Positions 1 to 8,499 of a stretch of DNA of 45,108 nucleotides are shown piece by piece. The position numbers were made by a program, and so were the translations under genes. The notes below the pieces were generated by a model. That model was given only the letters and a program-made list of their open reading frames with translations, ran no database searches and was not told the DNA's origin. This DNA comes from Treponema sp. GTDB taxonomy: Bacteria; Spirochaetota; Spirochaetia; Treponematales; Breznakiellaceae. The stretch's first letter is position 1. Every line of letters begins with the position of its first letter. Location: NCBI GenBank assembly GCA_031257195.1, contig JAIRPD010000075.1:1-45108 (forward strand), given 5' to 3'.

Positions 1-282
1 TTGACCTTGTTCGCGCCGAAGAATTTTCTGTATTCCGCCGCCGACTGCTGTGTTGCCGCTCAAAACATAATGCTTGCCGCCCATTCGCTCGGCGTTGGTT
101 CCTGTATGGTTGCCCGCGCCGAAAATACCTTCTCAAGCGAATTGGGACAGCGGCTTCAAAAAGAGTGGGGCATTGAAGAAACTTACGAGGCGAAAATCCA
201 TGTGGTTTTAGACTATCCCGCCGATACCGCAACACCCACGGCAAAGCCCCGCAAGGACGGGCGGATTATCAGGGTTTCGTAG
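1..282 (+). CDS. Nitroreductase-like protein, C-terminal part (cut by window edge)
   Basis: The reading frame is open at the left window edge, so the true start lies outside. The 93 visible residues resemble the C-terminal half of FMN-dependent nitroreductases: a helix of the type AAQNIMLAAHSLGVGSC followed by a strand with DYP near the end, where this family packs against the flavin and the dimer partner. Members reduce nitro groups, quinones or flavins with NAD(P)H in the cytoplasm. The N-terminal FMN-binding part cannot be seen, so the substrate is unknown. Codon use is somewhat less GC-biased than in the efflux genes that follow. Confidence 0.6.
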   Translation: MTLFAPKNFLYSAADCCVAAQNIMLAAHSLGVGSCMVARAENTFSSELGQRLQKEWGIEETYEAKIHVVLDYPADTATPTAKPRKDGRIIRVS

Positions 283-503
283 GCCAATCAGCTATTAAAC
301 GGCACAACATAGACAGCCCCGTTATATGACGTTCGCCTCTCCCTCCTCCCCGGGGCGGCGGCTTCTTCTTCGCGGCGGAGGGTTAGCGCGCCCTTCAAGG
401 AGGAAAGATACTTTTTACCCACCCCCGCTCCTAGCCGGGTACTTTTTTCCCGCCGGAATCCCCGGCGCGCTTAAAAACCGCCCTTTGCTGCCACCCTACA
501 CAG
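283..503. other. Intergenic region upstream of the efflux operon
   Basis: No convincing gene is visible. The stretch contains pyrimidine-rich and GC-rich segments and short inverted repeats. It would be the place for enhancer-binding sites if the downstream sigma-54 type promoter is real, but I could not define a specific activator site. Confidence 0.4.
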
Positions 504-520
504 TTGGCATGATTCTTGCT
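504..520 (+). promoter_or_regulatory. Sigma-54 (RpoN) type -24/-12 promoter of the efflux operon
   Basis: TTGGCATGATTCTTGCT matches the RpoN consensus YTGGCACGRNNNTTGCW at every defined position except one (T for C after TGGCA). The invariant GG (506-507) and GC (518-519) are separated by exactly 10 bases, as required. Transcription would begin at about 530-531, only 4-5 nt before the ATG at 535. No sigma-70 pair with good spacing is seen here. The cognate activator is not in the window. Confidence 0.7.
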
Positions 521-534
521 AATATATAGAAGTC

Positions 535-1917
535 ATGGGAGCAATCGCGTTTTTCCTGCTAAGCCTTTCCCTTTTCTTCTCGATGGGAAGAGCGCCCCTT
601 CGCGCTCAAGGGGTTCCTGTCCCCGCCGCCCCCGAAGGGGCAAGTCGGGCGGAGGCCGTTGTGGCGGAAACCGCCCCGGCGGCGGGCCTTATCCTGACCC
701 TGGAACGGGCCTGGGAACTGGCGGAACAGAACAGCGTCGCCCTGCAAAAGCGGGCTCTGGACCTGGACCTGGACCGGGTCAAGGCCAAAAGCCTTTGGGC
801 CCAGGTGTTTCCTTCCATAAACATCAGCGGGGGAGCGAATTATACGATTCCCCTGAATAGTAACGTCAAGGAAACGGACCCTTCCTATACCGCCCGGCTC
901 AGCCTTTCCCTGGGTCTTAGCGCCGGGCTTCCCTATACCCTGGCGAATATCTCCCTGGCCTACAAGAACGGCCTCCTCAACTATGAACAGGCCCGGCGGC
1001 AGCTCCGGTTCCAAACCTCCAAGACCTTTTACTCCCTCCTGGCCCAGAAGGACAGCCTCCTCGTCCTGGAAGGTTCCACCCGGCTGGCGGAAGAACAATT
1101 GGTCCGGGACCGCGCCGCCCGGCAAAACGGTTACCTGGGGGAGGTGGATTTTCTTTCCTCCAGCCTCAGCGCCGAACGGGCCAAACTCAGTTATACCCGG
1201 GCCTTATCGGAGTACCGGAGCGCCCTGGGGGATTTTCTGGCCGTTCTGGGCCTGGACCGGGCCGGCGGAACGGCGGGGAACGCGGTCCTGGAAGGGGAGG
1301 TGGAAATCTCCCCCCTTAAGCTTGATCCGGAAGCTCTCATCGCCGCCCGCCTCCCCCAGCGGCCCAGCCTGGCGGTTCAGCGTAATGAGGTGGAACGGCT
1401 TAAAAACGCCCGGATGGAATCTTTCCTCTCCGCCAAAGCCCCGTCGCTGAACTTTTCCGCCTCCCTGGGGGCTTCCCTGGCGAAGGGCCTGGACGATACC
1501 GCCAGCGCGGGCGTCTCGGTCAGCATCCCCATCGATCCCTGGATACCCCGGAGCCAGAAGGATCAAGCGGTCCGGCGGGCCCAGGGGGAGTACGAAAAGG
1601 CTTTGTTGGATCTGCGGGATATGGAGGACAGCGCCCGGCGGGAGATCCGCTCCTATGTGGAGAATACCGCCAACGCCTGGCGGGAGGTAGAGATCGCCCG
1701 GCTTCAGGTAAGCTACGCCCAGCGCTCCTTTGAACTGGCGGAGCAGGGATACCGGATGGGGACGATGAATTTTTTGAACTTTGAGACCGTGCGAAACCGG
1801 CTTACCGAGGCCCGGCAGCAGCGGCTTCAAAGCGAGCTAAACTATCAGGTCCTGATCCTGGATCTGGCCGCTTCTCTTGATATGGATGAGGCGGAACTGC
1901 GGCGGTTTTCGGAATAA
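535..1917 (+). CDS. TolC-family outer-membrane efflux protein
   Basis: 460 residues with an N-terminal signal peptide (hydrophobic residues about 3-17, likely cut after about residue 25). Two long helical halves rich in Leu/Ala/Arg/Glu follow, as in the OEP repeats of TolC (second repeat about residues 270-450). It should form the trimeric outer-membrane channel of a tripartite exporter. The next two genes encode the adaptor and the RND pump in the same direction, 18 nt and 24 nt apart, so the three make one operon. The ATG at 535 has no Shine-Dalgarno sequence and lies a few bases after the predicted sigma-54 start site. Later in-frame starts would remove the signal peptide. Confidence 0.88.
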   Translation: MGAIAFFLLSLSLFFSMGRAPLRAQGVPVPAAPEGASRAEAVVAETAPAAGLILTLERAWELAEQNSVALQKRALDLDLDRVKAKSLWAQVFPSINISGGANYTIPLNSNVKETDPSYTARLSLSLGLSAGLPYTLANISLAYKNGLLNYEQARRQLRFQTSKTFYSLLAQKDSLLVLEGSTRLAEEQLVRDRAARQNGYLGEVDFLSSSLSAERAKLSYTRALSEYRSALGDFLAVLGLDRAGGTAGNAVLEGEVEISPLKLDPEALIAARLPQRPSLAVQRNEVERLKNARMESFLSAKAPSLNFSASLGASLAKGLDDTASAGVSVSIPIDPWIPRSQKDQAVRRAQGEYEKALLDLRDMEDSARREIRSYVENTANAWREVEIARLQVSYAQRSFELAEQGYRMGTMNFLNFETVRNRLTEARQQRLQSELNYQVLILDLAASLDMDEAELRRFSE

Positions 1918-1935
1918 CGGGAGAAGGGGAATGGC

Positions 1936-3111
1936 GTGAAGGGAAACAGTGTGAGGGACGCAAAAAACAAGGTAACGGTGGCTTTGACTTTTATTATTAT
2001 CGTCACGGCGATTCTGATCGTCTTCCACTTGGCCAAAAGCTTCCAGGGGGCGAGGCGGGCGGCGGGGGGCGCGACGGCGGCGGTTCCGTCCCGAGCGGAG
2101 GGACGGCAGTCCGGCGGCGGCGGTCAGGACGCCCAGACCCAGCGGCAGGGAAGAGCCGGGGAACCGGCCCCGGGCGGGGACGCGGCCACTGGTCAGGGGG
2201 GAGCGCCGCGGCAGTCCGGGTCGGGGGCCGCTTCCGGCGGTTCGGCCGCCGCTCCAGCCGGCGCACGGGGGGAACGGTCCGGCGGCGGCCAAGGGGGCGG
2301 CCAGCGGACGGGAACGGCGATCCGGGTTACGCCGGTTATCCTGGGGACGGTGGAAAATTCCGTTATTTTGAGCGGCGACGTGCTTTCCTCCTCCCAGGTG
2401 TCGATATACCCCGTCATGGCGGGCAAGATCACCGCCCTGCGGGTCAAAGCCGGGGACCGGGTCAGCCGGGGGCAGACCATCGCCATGGTGGACCCCTCCA
2501 GGCCGGGGGATTCCTTTTACGCCAGCCCCGTTACCTCCACCGTTTCCGGGGTGATCCTTTCTGTGCCGGTCAACCTGGGGGAAACCGCCCAGACCGGTAC
2601 GGTGATCTGCGTGGTGGGAAACCTTTCGACCCTTAAAGTGGAAACCCATGTGCCCGAACGCTACGTGGTAAACATCCGCCGGGGCCTGCCGGCTCAGCTT
2701 TCCTTCGAGGCCATGCCCGGCGAAACCTTCGCCGCGGAGGTGGACGAGATGAGCCCCGTACTGGACCCCGCCAGCCGGACCCGGCGGATCACCCTGGTTC
2801 TGGTGCCGGACCGGACTGGCCGCATAGACCCCCGGATCCTGGCGGGGATGTACGCCACGATAAGCCTGGTTACCAATTCCCGGACCGAGGTTCCCGTGAT
2901 CCCCCGGGTGTCGCTCATCAATACCTATGGCTCCTGGATTGTGTTTGTGGTTCCCTCCGGTTCCGGCGCGGCCCGGCGCCGGGAGGTGGCCCTGGGACTT
3001 GAAAGCGAGGACCTGGTGGAAATCATCGCCGGCCTGGAACTGGGGGAAATTGTGGTCAGCGCGGGGCAGAATTTCTTGAGCGATGGGGACCCGGTCCGGG
3101 TGGTGGAATAA
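1936..3111 (+). CDS. RND efflux periplasmic adaptor (HlyD/MFP family)
   Basis: 391 residues starting at GTG after the purine-rich site GAGAAGGGGA. A single N-terminal membrane anchor (about residues 12-31) is followed by a low-complexity Gly/Ala/Arg/Gln linker of about 95 residues. Then come the barrel-sandwich (lipoyl-like) and beta-barrel domains (about 135-391), with the typical AGKITALRVKAGDRVSRGQ stretch. It connects the inner-membrane pump to the TolC-like channel. It lacks the long coiled-coil hairpin of AcrA: the lipoyl halves are nearly contiguous, as in short adaptors. An ATG at 1931 is out of frame and stops at once. The linker is unusually long and compositionally extreme. Confidence 0.85.
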   Translation: MKGNSVRDAKNKVTVALTFIIIVTAILIVFHLAKSFQGARRAAGGATAAVPSRAEGRQSGGGGQDAQTQRQGRAGEPAPGGDAATGQGGAPRQSGSGAASGGSAAAPAGARGERSGGGQGGGQRTGTAIRVTPVILGTVENSVILSGDVLSSSQVSIYPVMAGKITALRVKAGDRVSRGQTIAMVDPSRPGDSFYASPVTSTVSGVILSVPVNLGETAQTGTVICVVGNLSTLKVETHVPERYVVNIRRGLPAQLSFEAMPGETFAAEVDEMSPVLDPASRTRRITLVLVPDRTGRIDPRILAGMYATISLVTNSRTEVPVIPRVSLINTYGSWIVFVVPSGSGAARRREVALGLESEDLVEIIAGLELGEIVVSAGQNFLSDGDPVRVVE

Positions 3112-3135
3112 CGGCCTAATAACGAGGGAGTAACG

Positions 3136-6100
3136 ATGCACATTTCGGAGTATTCGGTTAAACAACCGGTAACAGTTACGGTCCTCTACGCCCTGGCCCT
3201 GGGAATCGCCGCCACCCTGGTACCCCGGATTGCCGTGGACCTCTATCCTTCCATTTCCCGGCCGGTATTGTCGGTGTTTACTTCCTTCCCCGGCGCGGGG
3301 CCCCAGGATGTGGAGCGGAATCTTACCGATCCCCTGGAAAAAGCCCTGGCCGCCTCCAAGGGCCTTAAAACGATCACCAGCGACTCCCAGTTTGAATCAA
3401 GCCGCATCAACCTTGAATTCGCCTACGGTACCGATATGGACGAGGCCCTTACGGACGCCCAAACCCTGGTGAACCGGCTGGCCAATTCCCTCCCCGACGA
3501 GGCGGGGACCCCCACGGTACGGCGCTTTGACATGTCCGCCATGCCGATCATGCGGCTGGTGGTCCGGGGCAGCTATCCGCCGGACCAGCTCCGCCGTTTC
3601 GCCGAGGACGAGATTCAGGCGGAACTGGAACGGATAGAGGGGGTGGCCTCCACGGACGTTACCGGCGGGGCGGCGCAGATCGTCAAGGTGGAGGTATCCT
3701 TGAACCGGCTGGCGGCTTTTAACCTCACCCTGGGCGACGTTACCGCCGCCCTCAAGGGCCAGAACGTACTCAGCTCCGGGGGCAGCCTGACCCGGGGCGT
3801 CCGGGAATACCAGCTTATGACCACCCAGGAACTGTCGGATATTTCCAAGGTCAAGCGGATTGTGGTTAAGACCGTGAACGTAACGGATTCCACGGAAAAC
3901 GCCGCTTCCGGCGGACAGCGGACGCAAACGACGCGTCTGGAGGATATCGCGGAAATTTCCCTGGGGTACAACGAAAACACCGCCCGGGTCTACGTGAACG
4001 GTCAGAGCGGGGTGTACATCCAGATAACCAGCGAAAGCGACAGTAACCAGGTGCAGGTGGCCCGGCGGGTCCGTTCCGCCATCGAAGGAATCAACGAAAA
4101 CCTCCCCCAGGGAATCACCCTGGCGGTGCTGTCCGACGACACCACCATGATCGACGCCACCCTGGGCCAGGTCTACACCAACGCGATTCAGGGGGTGCTT
4201 CTGGCGGTGGCGATTCTCTTTCTATTCCTGCGGAACATCAAGGGCACTCTGATCATAGGGCTCTCCATCCCCATCTCGATTCTGCTTACCCTGATGTGCA
4301 TGGCGGCCTTTGGCTTTACCCTGAACCTCCTCACCATGACGGGGCTGATCATGGGGCTGGGAATGACCGTGGACGCCTCCATCGTCATTCTGGAAAATGT
4401 CCACAATTACCGGGAACGGGGGGCCAAGCCCCAGATAGCGGCGATCCTGGGAAGCCGGGAGATGCTCCGGGCCATCATCGCCTCCACCGCCACCACCCTC
4501 TGCGTGTTTATCCCCCTTCTGATCTACAAAAACGATCTGGAGATGATGGGCCAGATGTTCAACGATCTGATCTTTACGGTGATCATTTCCCTCGTCTGCT
4601 CCCTGGTGGTGGCGGTAACCCTGGTGCCGGCCCTCTGCGGCCCCATACTGCGCCTGGACACCAGGAAGCAAAAGCCCCTGAAAAACCGGCTGCTCCGGGC
4701 CGTCGACAACGGCATGGAAAGGTTTTTTAAGGTCCTGGACGAAAGTTACCGGGGGGCCCTGGATTACTGCCTGAACCACCGGCTTCTGGTCCTCCTGCTG
4801 GTAACGCTGATCCTCGTTTTTTCGCTGATGCAGTTTTCCGGCCTGGGGATGAACATGTTTGTCCGCATGAGGACCGACGACAACGTGAGCATCAACGTAA
4901 CCCTGCCCCGGGGAACCACCATCGACAGCACCGAAAAGATCCTGCGGGAACTGGAGGATCTGATCAAAAAGGAAGTGGAGGGCTACAACAACATCGTCCT
5001 TACCGCCCGGCGCAGCGCCGGGGGCGGGGGCTTTAACGCCACCCAGGGGTCGATCCAGATAACCCTCCCACCCCCGGCCCGGCAGATCGACACTCCCACC
5101 ACGATCCAGGCCAAACTTGCCCCCTATACCTCATCGGTGCCGGGGGCCAGCTTCGCCTTCAGGGCGGGCCGGAGTATGGGCAGCACCAGCGCCGTGGAAA
5201 TTGCCGTTTCCTCCAGGAACTATACCGCCCTCATGGAAACCGCCAACGACATCCTGGGGATCATCACCCGCCGCCTGCCGGAGGTGGAAAACCCGGCGAT
5301 CAACCTGGATGAGGGGGCCCCCCAGCTTACCATCACGATTGACCGGGACCGGGCGGCGGCCTTGGGGGTATCCGTGTCCGCCGCGGCGGCGGAGATCAAG
5401 ACCGCCATGAACGGAACCACCGCCGCCACCATGACGACCGGCGACCGGCTTACGGACATCGACGTGATGCTCAGGAAGGAGGACCAGCGGGGGCTTCCCA
5501 ATCTGAACGCGATTTTTGTGATGAGCCGGAGCGGCGTCCGGGTGCCCCTTTCCAACCTGGCGGTGATTGCCGAAGGCCGCGCCCCCTCTTCTATCCGCCG
5601 GGAAGACCGGGCCCGGGTGGTGCGGATCACCGGCGACCTGGCCCCGGGAATAGCCGCCACGGACTTTCAAAAAACGCTGGAGGCGGTTATCGGCGAAAAC
5701 CTCGTCTACCGGGAGGGGGTAACGGTCCGGTACCTGGGAGAGGCGGCGGAGGTTCAGTCCTTTATGAAACGCTACGGAATGATCATCGCCGTGGCGGTGT
5801 TCCTGGTTTTTGGGGTTATGGCCAGTCAGTTTGAGTCCTTTGTGGACCCGCTGATCATCTTCTTTTCCATTCCCCTGCTCTTTATCGGGGTAATCTGGAT
5901 CTATAAAATCGGGAACCAGCCCATGAGCCTCTTTTCCGTGGTGGGGGTTATCGCCCTGGTGGGGGTGGTGGTGAACAATGGGATTGTCCTGGTGGACTAC
6001 GCCAACACCCTCCGGGCCCGGGGCCTCAAGGTCCGGGAGGCCTGCCTGGAAGCGGGCCGCAGCCGCCTCCGCCCTATCTTGATGACCACCCTCACCACGA

Positions 6101-6288
6101 TCCTGGGCATGGCCCCCATCGCCTTCATCCCCGGCCAGGGGGCGGAGACGATTCAACCCATCGGCAAAACTTTTGTCGGCGGCCTGGGGGTTTCCTCCCT
6201 GATGACCCTGTTCCTTACCCCGGTGATGTACTCCCTGCTTAACTCCCGGCATGACCGGAAAAAGGCGGCGGCCCCGGGGAAAGCCTAG
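3136..6288 (+). CDS. RND-family multidrug efflux permease (AcrB/HAE type)
   Basis: 1050 residues, the usual AcrB-like length. It starts at ATG after GAGGGAG. It has TM1 (about 12-32), a first large periplasmic loop, TM2-TM6 (about 345-500), a second periplasmic loop and the last five helices (about 880-1035). In TM4 the AcrB Asp-Asp pair reads Asp413-Ala, and in TM10 the position of the AcrB relay Lys is Asn (N947-N948). The proton-relay network therefore differs from AcrB, as in several distant RND branches. Together with the upstream adaptor and channel it should expel hydrophobic compounds from periplasm or membrane. The substrate cannot be told. Confidence 0.92.
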   Translation: MHISEYSVKQPVTVTVLYALALGIAATLVPRIAVDLYPSISRPVLSVFTSFPGAGPQDVERNLTDPLEKALAASKGLKTITSDSQFESSRINLEFAYGTDMDEALTDAQTLVNRLANSLPDEAGTPTVRRFDMSAMPIMRLVVRGSYPPDQLRRFAEDEIQAELERIEGVASTDVTGGAAQIVKVEVSLNRLAAFNLTLGDVTAALKGQNVLSSGGSLTRGVREYQLMTTQELSDISKVKRIVVKTVNVTDSTENAASGGQRTQTTRLEDIAEISLGYNENTARVYVNGQSGVYIQITSESDSNQVQVARRVRSAIEGINENLPQGITLAVLSDDTTMIDATLGQVYTNAIQGVLLAVAILFLFLRNIKGTLIIGLSIPISILLTLMCMAAFGFTLNLLTMTGLIMGLGMTVDASIVILENVHNYRERGAKPQIAAILGSREMLRAIIASTATTLCVFIPLLIYKNDLEMMGQMFNDLIFTVIISLVCSLVVAVTLVPALCGPILRLDTRKQKPLKNRLLRAVDNGMERFFKVLDESYRGALDYCLNHRLLVLLLVTLILVFSLMQFSGLGMNMFVRMRTDDNVSINVTLPRGTTIDSTEKILRELEDLIKKEVEGYNNIVLTARRSAGGGGFNATQGSIQITLPPPARQIDTPTTIQAKLAPYTSSVPGASFAFRAGRSMGSTSAVEIAVSSRNYTALMETANDILGIITRRLPEVENPAINLDEGAPQLTITIDRDRAAALGVSVSAAAAEIKTAMNGTTAATMTTGDRLTDIDVMLRKEDQRGLPNLNAIFVMSRSGVRVPLSNLAVIAEGRAPSSIRREDRARVVRITGDLAPGIAATDFQKTLEAVIGENLVYREGVTVRYLGEAAEVQSFMKRYGMIIAVAVFLVFGVMASQFESFVDPLIIFFSIPLLFIGVIWIYKIGNQPMSLFSVVGVIALVGVVVNNGIVLVDYANTLRARGLKVREACLEAGRSRLRPILMTTLTTILGMAPIAFIPGQGAETIQPIGKTFVGGLGVSSLMTLFLTPVMYSLLNSRHDRKKAAAPGKA

Positions 6289-6319
6289 CCTGCGGCGGGA
6301 CAAAACCGGAGAAACCTGG

Positions 6320-6325
6320 TATACT
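6320..6325 (+). promoter_or_regulatory. Extended -10 promoter of tRNA-Pro
   Basis: TGGTATACT is an extended -10 (TGN plus TATACT). The mature tRNA begins 8 nt downstream. The -35 region (around 6297-6302, GGGACA-like) is weak. Confidence 0.5.
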
Positions 6326-6333
6326 CAACCTAC

Positions 6334-6406
6334 CGGAGGGTAGGCCAGTGGTTAAGCCGCGAGTTTTGGGAACTCGATGTCGGGGGTTCAAATCCCCCCC
6401 TTCCGA
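6334..6406 (+). tRNA. tRNA-Pro (UGG)
   Basis: A full cloverleaf can be drawn. The acceptor stem is CGGAGGG with CCTTCCG (one G-T pair). The D stem is GGC/GCC and the anticodon stem CGAGT/ACTCG closes the loop TTTGGGA, giving anticodon TGG at 6367-6369. The T stem is GGGGG/CCCCC with loop TTCAAAT. The discriminator base is A and no CCA is encoded. It reads CCN proline codons, mainly CCA/CCG. Confidence 0.95.
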
Positions 6407-6539
6407 AAACGCCCGTATCCGCCGGGCAATCACGACCCGCTTGTAACGCCCCCGCGACGGTTCCCGTCAGCCGGAACCTTCCTTCAAGGTAATCCACACC
6501 ATAAGCCGGTGATCCCCAGCAAACAAGGCCGAGGAACCC

Positions 6540-6693
6540 CACCCTTATTCAGTGGGAATCTCCATCCTTGTTAGATGAGACTTGCCATCTATATTAGGTG
6601 GCGATTACCATCCTTATTGAGTGGGAATCGCCACCCTTGTTAGATGTGGATCGCCACTTATATTCAGTGGCGATCGCCACCTAACAAGGATGG
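6540..6693. repeat. 23-nt hairpin repeat array 1
   Basis: There are six head-to-tail units of exactly 23 nt, starting at 6540, 6563, 6586, 6609, 6632 and 6655. A final half unit in inverted orientation lies at 6678-6692. The core of a unit is CCTTRTTRG or a close variant, flanked by arms CAC/CAT and GTG/ATG that pair with each other. The arms also pair across the 8-nt linkers: 6667-6680 is the perfect palindrome GTGGCGATCGCCAC. The same unit design with other arms occurs at 17306-17485 and 27042-27150. No open frame runs through it. Confidence 0.9.
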
Positions 6694-6810
6694 TCCCGCC
6701 AAAGGGCGCGGTCCTTGGGCGCCCCTCGCCCGGGCGGGGCGGTTAGGGTATGCGCGGCGCCGCGGGCCAAGGGGGGGATCCGGGGCCGGGGCGCCCTGGC
6801 GGTAAACGGC

Positions 6811-6839
6811 TTTACAGCCCTGTTTCCGGGGCGTATAGT
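6811..6839 (+). promoter_or_regulatory. Sigma-70 type promoter of the GPH transporter
   Basis: TTTACA (6811-6816) and TATAGT (6834-6839) are separated by 17 nt. The start site would be near 6846, giving a leader of about 11 nt before the ATG at 6857. Confidence 0.65.
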
Positions 6840-6856
6840 GGAGGGGGAGATTCACT

Positions 6857-8272
6857 ATGGATGGCAAGAAATTAAGCGTGGGACAAAAACTGGGGTTTGG
6901 TATTTTTGACCTGGGGGGGAACCTGTTCTTCACCCTCATGGGGTTCTGGTGCCTCAAGTACCTAACCGATGTGGCGGGTCTGGCTGCGGCTTTGGCGGGG
7001 ACCGCGGTGATGGTCAGCAAAGCCTGGGACGCAGTTACCGACCCTCTGATGGGCTATATCTCCGACAGGACCCTGAGCCCCCTGGGCAGGCGGCGACCTT
7101 ATATCCTGGCCGGGGCTCTTCCCATGATGCTCTGCCTGTGGCTCTTCTTTACCGCCCCGGGAATACAGAACCAGATTGTCCTGGCCCTCTGGGCCGGGGG
7201 AACCTTGATGCTGGTCAACACCGCCGCCACGGTGATCAATATCCCCTATTCCTCCCTCACCCCGGAATTGACCGATGATTACCACGAGCGGACCAGTCTG
7301 AACGGCTACCGTTTTGGCTGCGCCGTGTTCGGCACGATCCTGGGGGCCGCCGCGGTGCTGCCCCTGGCGGGGGCCTTCTCCGGCGGGTCCGGCGGCGAAA
7401 AGGCCGGCTGGTCCATGATGGGCCTTATCCTGGGGGCGGTGATCATGGTTGTCTCCCTCCTTACCTTCCTGGGTACCAGGGAGCGGCCCCACACCAGGGC
7501 GGATCTTCCCACGCGGGGATTTTTCGCTACCTACCGGGTGGTTTTTACCAACCGGCCCTACGTGATTCTCTTTGTTACCTACGCCCTTCACCTGATGGCC
7601 ATTACTTTTCTTCAGACTATTCTTTCCTATTACACGGGGTATCTTTACCCGGAACGGTTTGTCCTCCTCCTGCGGGATTTCCCCCTGATTGGAAACCCCG
7701 CCGCGACGGTTCCCGCCCTCAGGGAGACTTTGACTACCCTTTCCATGATGATGCTCCTCCTGACGGCTATGGTTTTTATCCCCGTGTCCGTGGGGGTTTC
7801 CCGGCTGATTGGGAAGAAGCGGACCTACCAGATCTGTTTTGTGGTGATCGGCGCGGCCTGCGCGCTGGTGGCCGGGGCGGGGCATCTGCTGCCGCCGGGG
7901 CGGTTCCTGGCCTTGATGGTCTTTGCCGGCCTGGGGGTAGGGTTCAGCTATGTGGCTCCCTTCGCCATGGTGCCGGACGCGGTGGAGTACGACGCGGTGC
8001 TGACCGGGGAACGGAAGGAGGGGGCCTACTACGGTATGTGGACCTTTATCTCCAAGACCGGCTCGGCCCTGGCGGTTTTCCTTTCCGGGCAGATCCTGGA
8101 TTGGGGGGGCTACAGGGCTAACGCCGTCCAGGGGGAGGGGGCCAAGCTGGCTATTCGGCTGCTCATTGGTCCCATCCCCGCCCTGATTTTCCTGGGGGCC
8201 CTGATCCTGGTACAGTTCTACCCTCTGGACGAAAAGACCTACCGGGCGTTAACCACGGGTAAACCGGATTAA
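6857..8272 (+). CDS. GPH-family sugar:cation symporter (MelB-like MFS transporter)
   Basis: 471 residues with about 12 membrane helices. The N-terminal region carries the GPH hallmark DAVTDPLMGYISDRT, with Asp residues like the cation-binding ones in MelB, followed by GRRRPYI in the first cytoplasmic loop. The family imports glycosides, pentosides or hexuronides with Na+ or H+. It starts at ATG preceded by GAGGGGGAG and its own promoter, and appears to be a single-gene unit. It converges on the rubredoxin gene. The actual sugar cannot be inferred from sequence. Confidence 0.85.
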   Translation: MDGKKLSVGQKLGFGIFDLGGNLFFTLMGFWCLKYLTDVAGLAAALAGTAVMVSKAWDAVTDPLMGYISDRTLSPLGRRRPYILAGALPMMLCLWLFFTAPGIQNQIVLALWAGGTLMLVNTAATVINIPYSSLTPELTDDYHERTSLNGYRFGCAVFGTILGAAAVLPLAGAFSGGSGGEKAGWSMMGLILGAVIMVVSLLTFLGTRERPHTRADLPTRGFFATYRVVFTNRPYVILFVTYALHLMAITFLQTILSYYTGYLYPERFVLLLRDFPLIGNPAATVPALRETLTTLSMMMLLLTAMVFIPVSVGVSRLIGKKRTYQICFVVIGAACALVAGAGHLLPPGRFLALMVFAGLGVGFSYVAPFAMVPDAVEYDAVLTGERKEGAYYGMWTFISKTGSALAVFLSGQILDWGGYRANAVQGEGAKLAIRLLIGPIPALIFLGALILVQFYPLDEKTYRALTTGKPD

Positions 8273-8280
8273 GGGGACGG

Positions 8281-8303
8281 CCCCCGCCTTTAACCAGCGG
8301 GGG
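8281..8303. terminator. Possible bidirectional stem-loop between convergent genes
   Basis: The arms CCCCCGC (8281-8287) and GCGGGGG (8297-8303) enclose a 9-nt loop between the GPH transporter and the rubredoxin gene, overlapping the rubredoxin stop. No clean T-run follows on either strand, so termination efficiency is uncertain. Confidence 0.4.
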
Positions 8304-8463
8304 AGAAATCCTTTTTGGGGGCTCCGCAAAAGGGGCACACCCAGGTATCAGGGATGTCCTTAAAGGCTGTGCCGGGTTTAACGCCCCCGCCGGGGTCTCC
8401 CTGGACGGGATCATAGACATACCCGCACAGGTTGCAAACGTGTTTTTCCATAAGTTTTTCCAT
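8290..8463 (-). CDS. Rubredoxin
   Basis: Small iron protein with two CxxC motifs, [10 protein letters not shown] near the N-terminus and CPFCGAPK near the C-terminus. These are the four cysteines that bind one Fe in rubredoxins. Counted from the ATG at 8463 it has 57 residues; from the second ATG at 8451 it has the canonical 53. An upstream GTG at 8472 overlaps the -10 box and is excluded. Rubredoxins pass single electrons to oxygen- or superoxide-detoxifying enzymes in anaerobes. No partner enzyme is next to it. Confidence 0.93.
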   Translation of the reverse strand: MEKLMEKHVCNLCGYVYDPVQGDPGGGVKPGTAFKDIPDTWVCPFCGAPKKDFSPAG

Positions 8464-8470
8464 GTCTAAC

Positions 8471-8499
8471 ACTATAGCGTAAGGTCCGGTGGATGTCCA
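8471..8499 (-). promoter_or_regulatory. Promoter of the rubredoxin gene
   Basis: Read on the minus strand, TGGACA (8499-8494) and TATAGT (8476-8471) are separated by 17 nt. The -10 box ends 7 nt before the ATG at 8463, so the transcript would be leaderless or nearly so. No Shine-Dalgarno sequence is seen. Confidence 0.65.

Larger units (their letters stand above)
6407..6856. other. 450-nt intergenic stretch holding a repeat array and a promoter
   Basis: There is no gene in this stretch. It holds the 23-nt repeat array at 6540-6693, a GC-rich spacer and the promoter at 6811-6839 for the GPH transporter. No obvious terminator follows the tRNA. Confidence 0.6.

Noticed and set aside
283-330. 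attC-like site after the nitroreductase fragment (GTTATATGAC)
   Set aside because: Only a short similarity; no paired end sequences or palindromic structure could be defined.
1837-3165. Long minus-strand open frame opposite the adaptor gene (and similar ones opposite RND, MFS, yidC and other genes)
   Set aside because: His/Pro/Gly/Arg-rich antisense shadows created by the GC-biased third codon positions of the real genes.
6540-6693. CRISPR array
   Set aside because: Units are directly adjacent, spacers are only 8 nt and not unique, and no cas genes are present.
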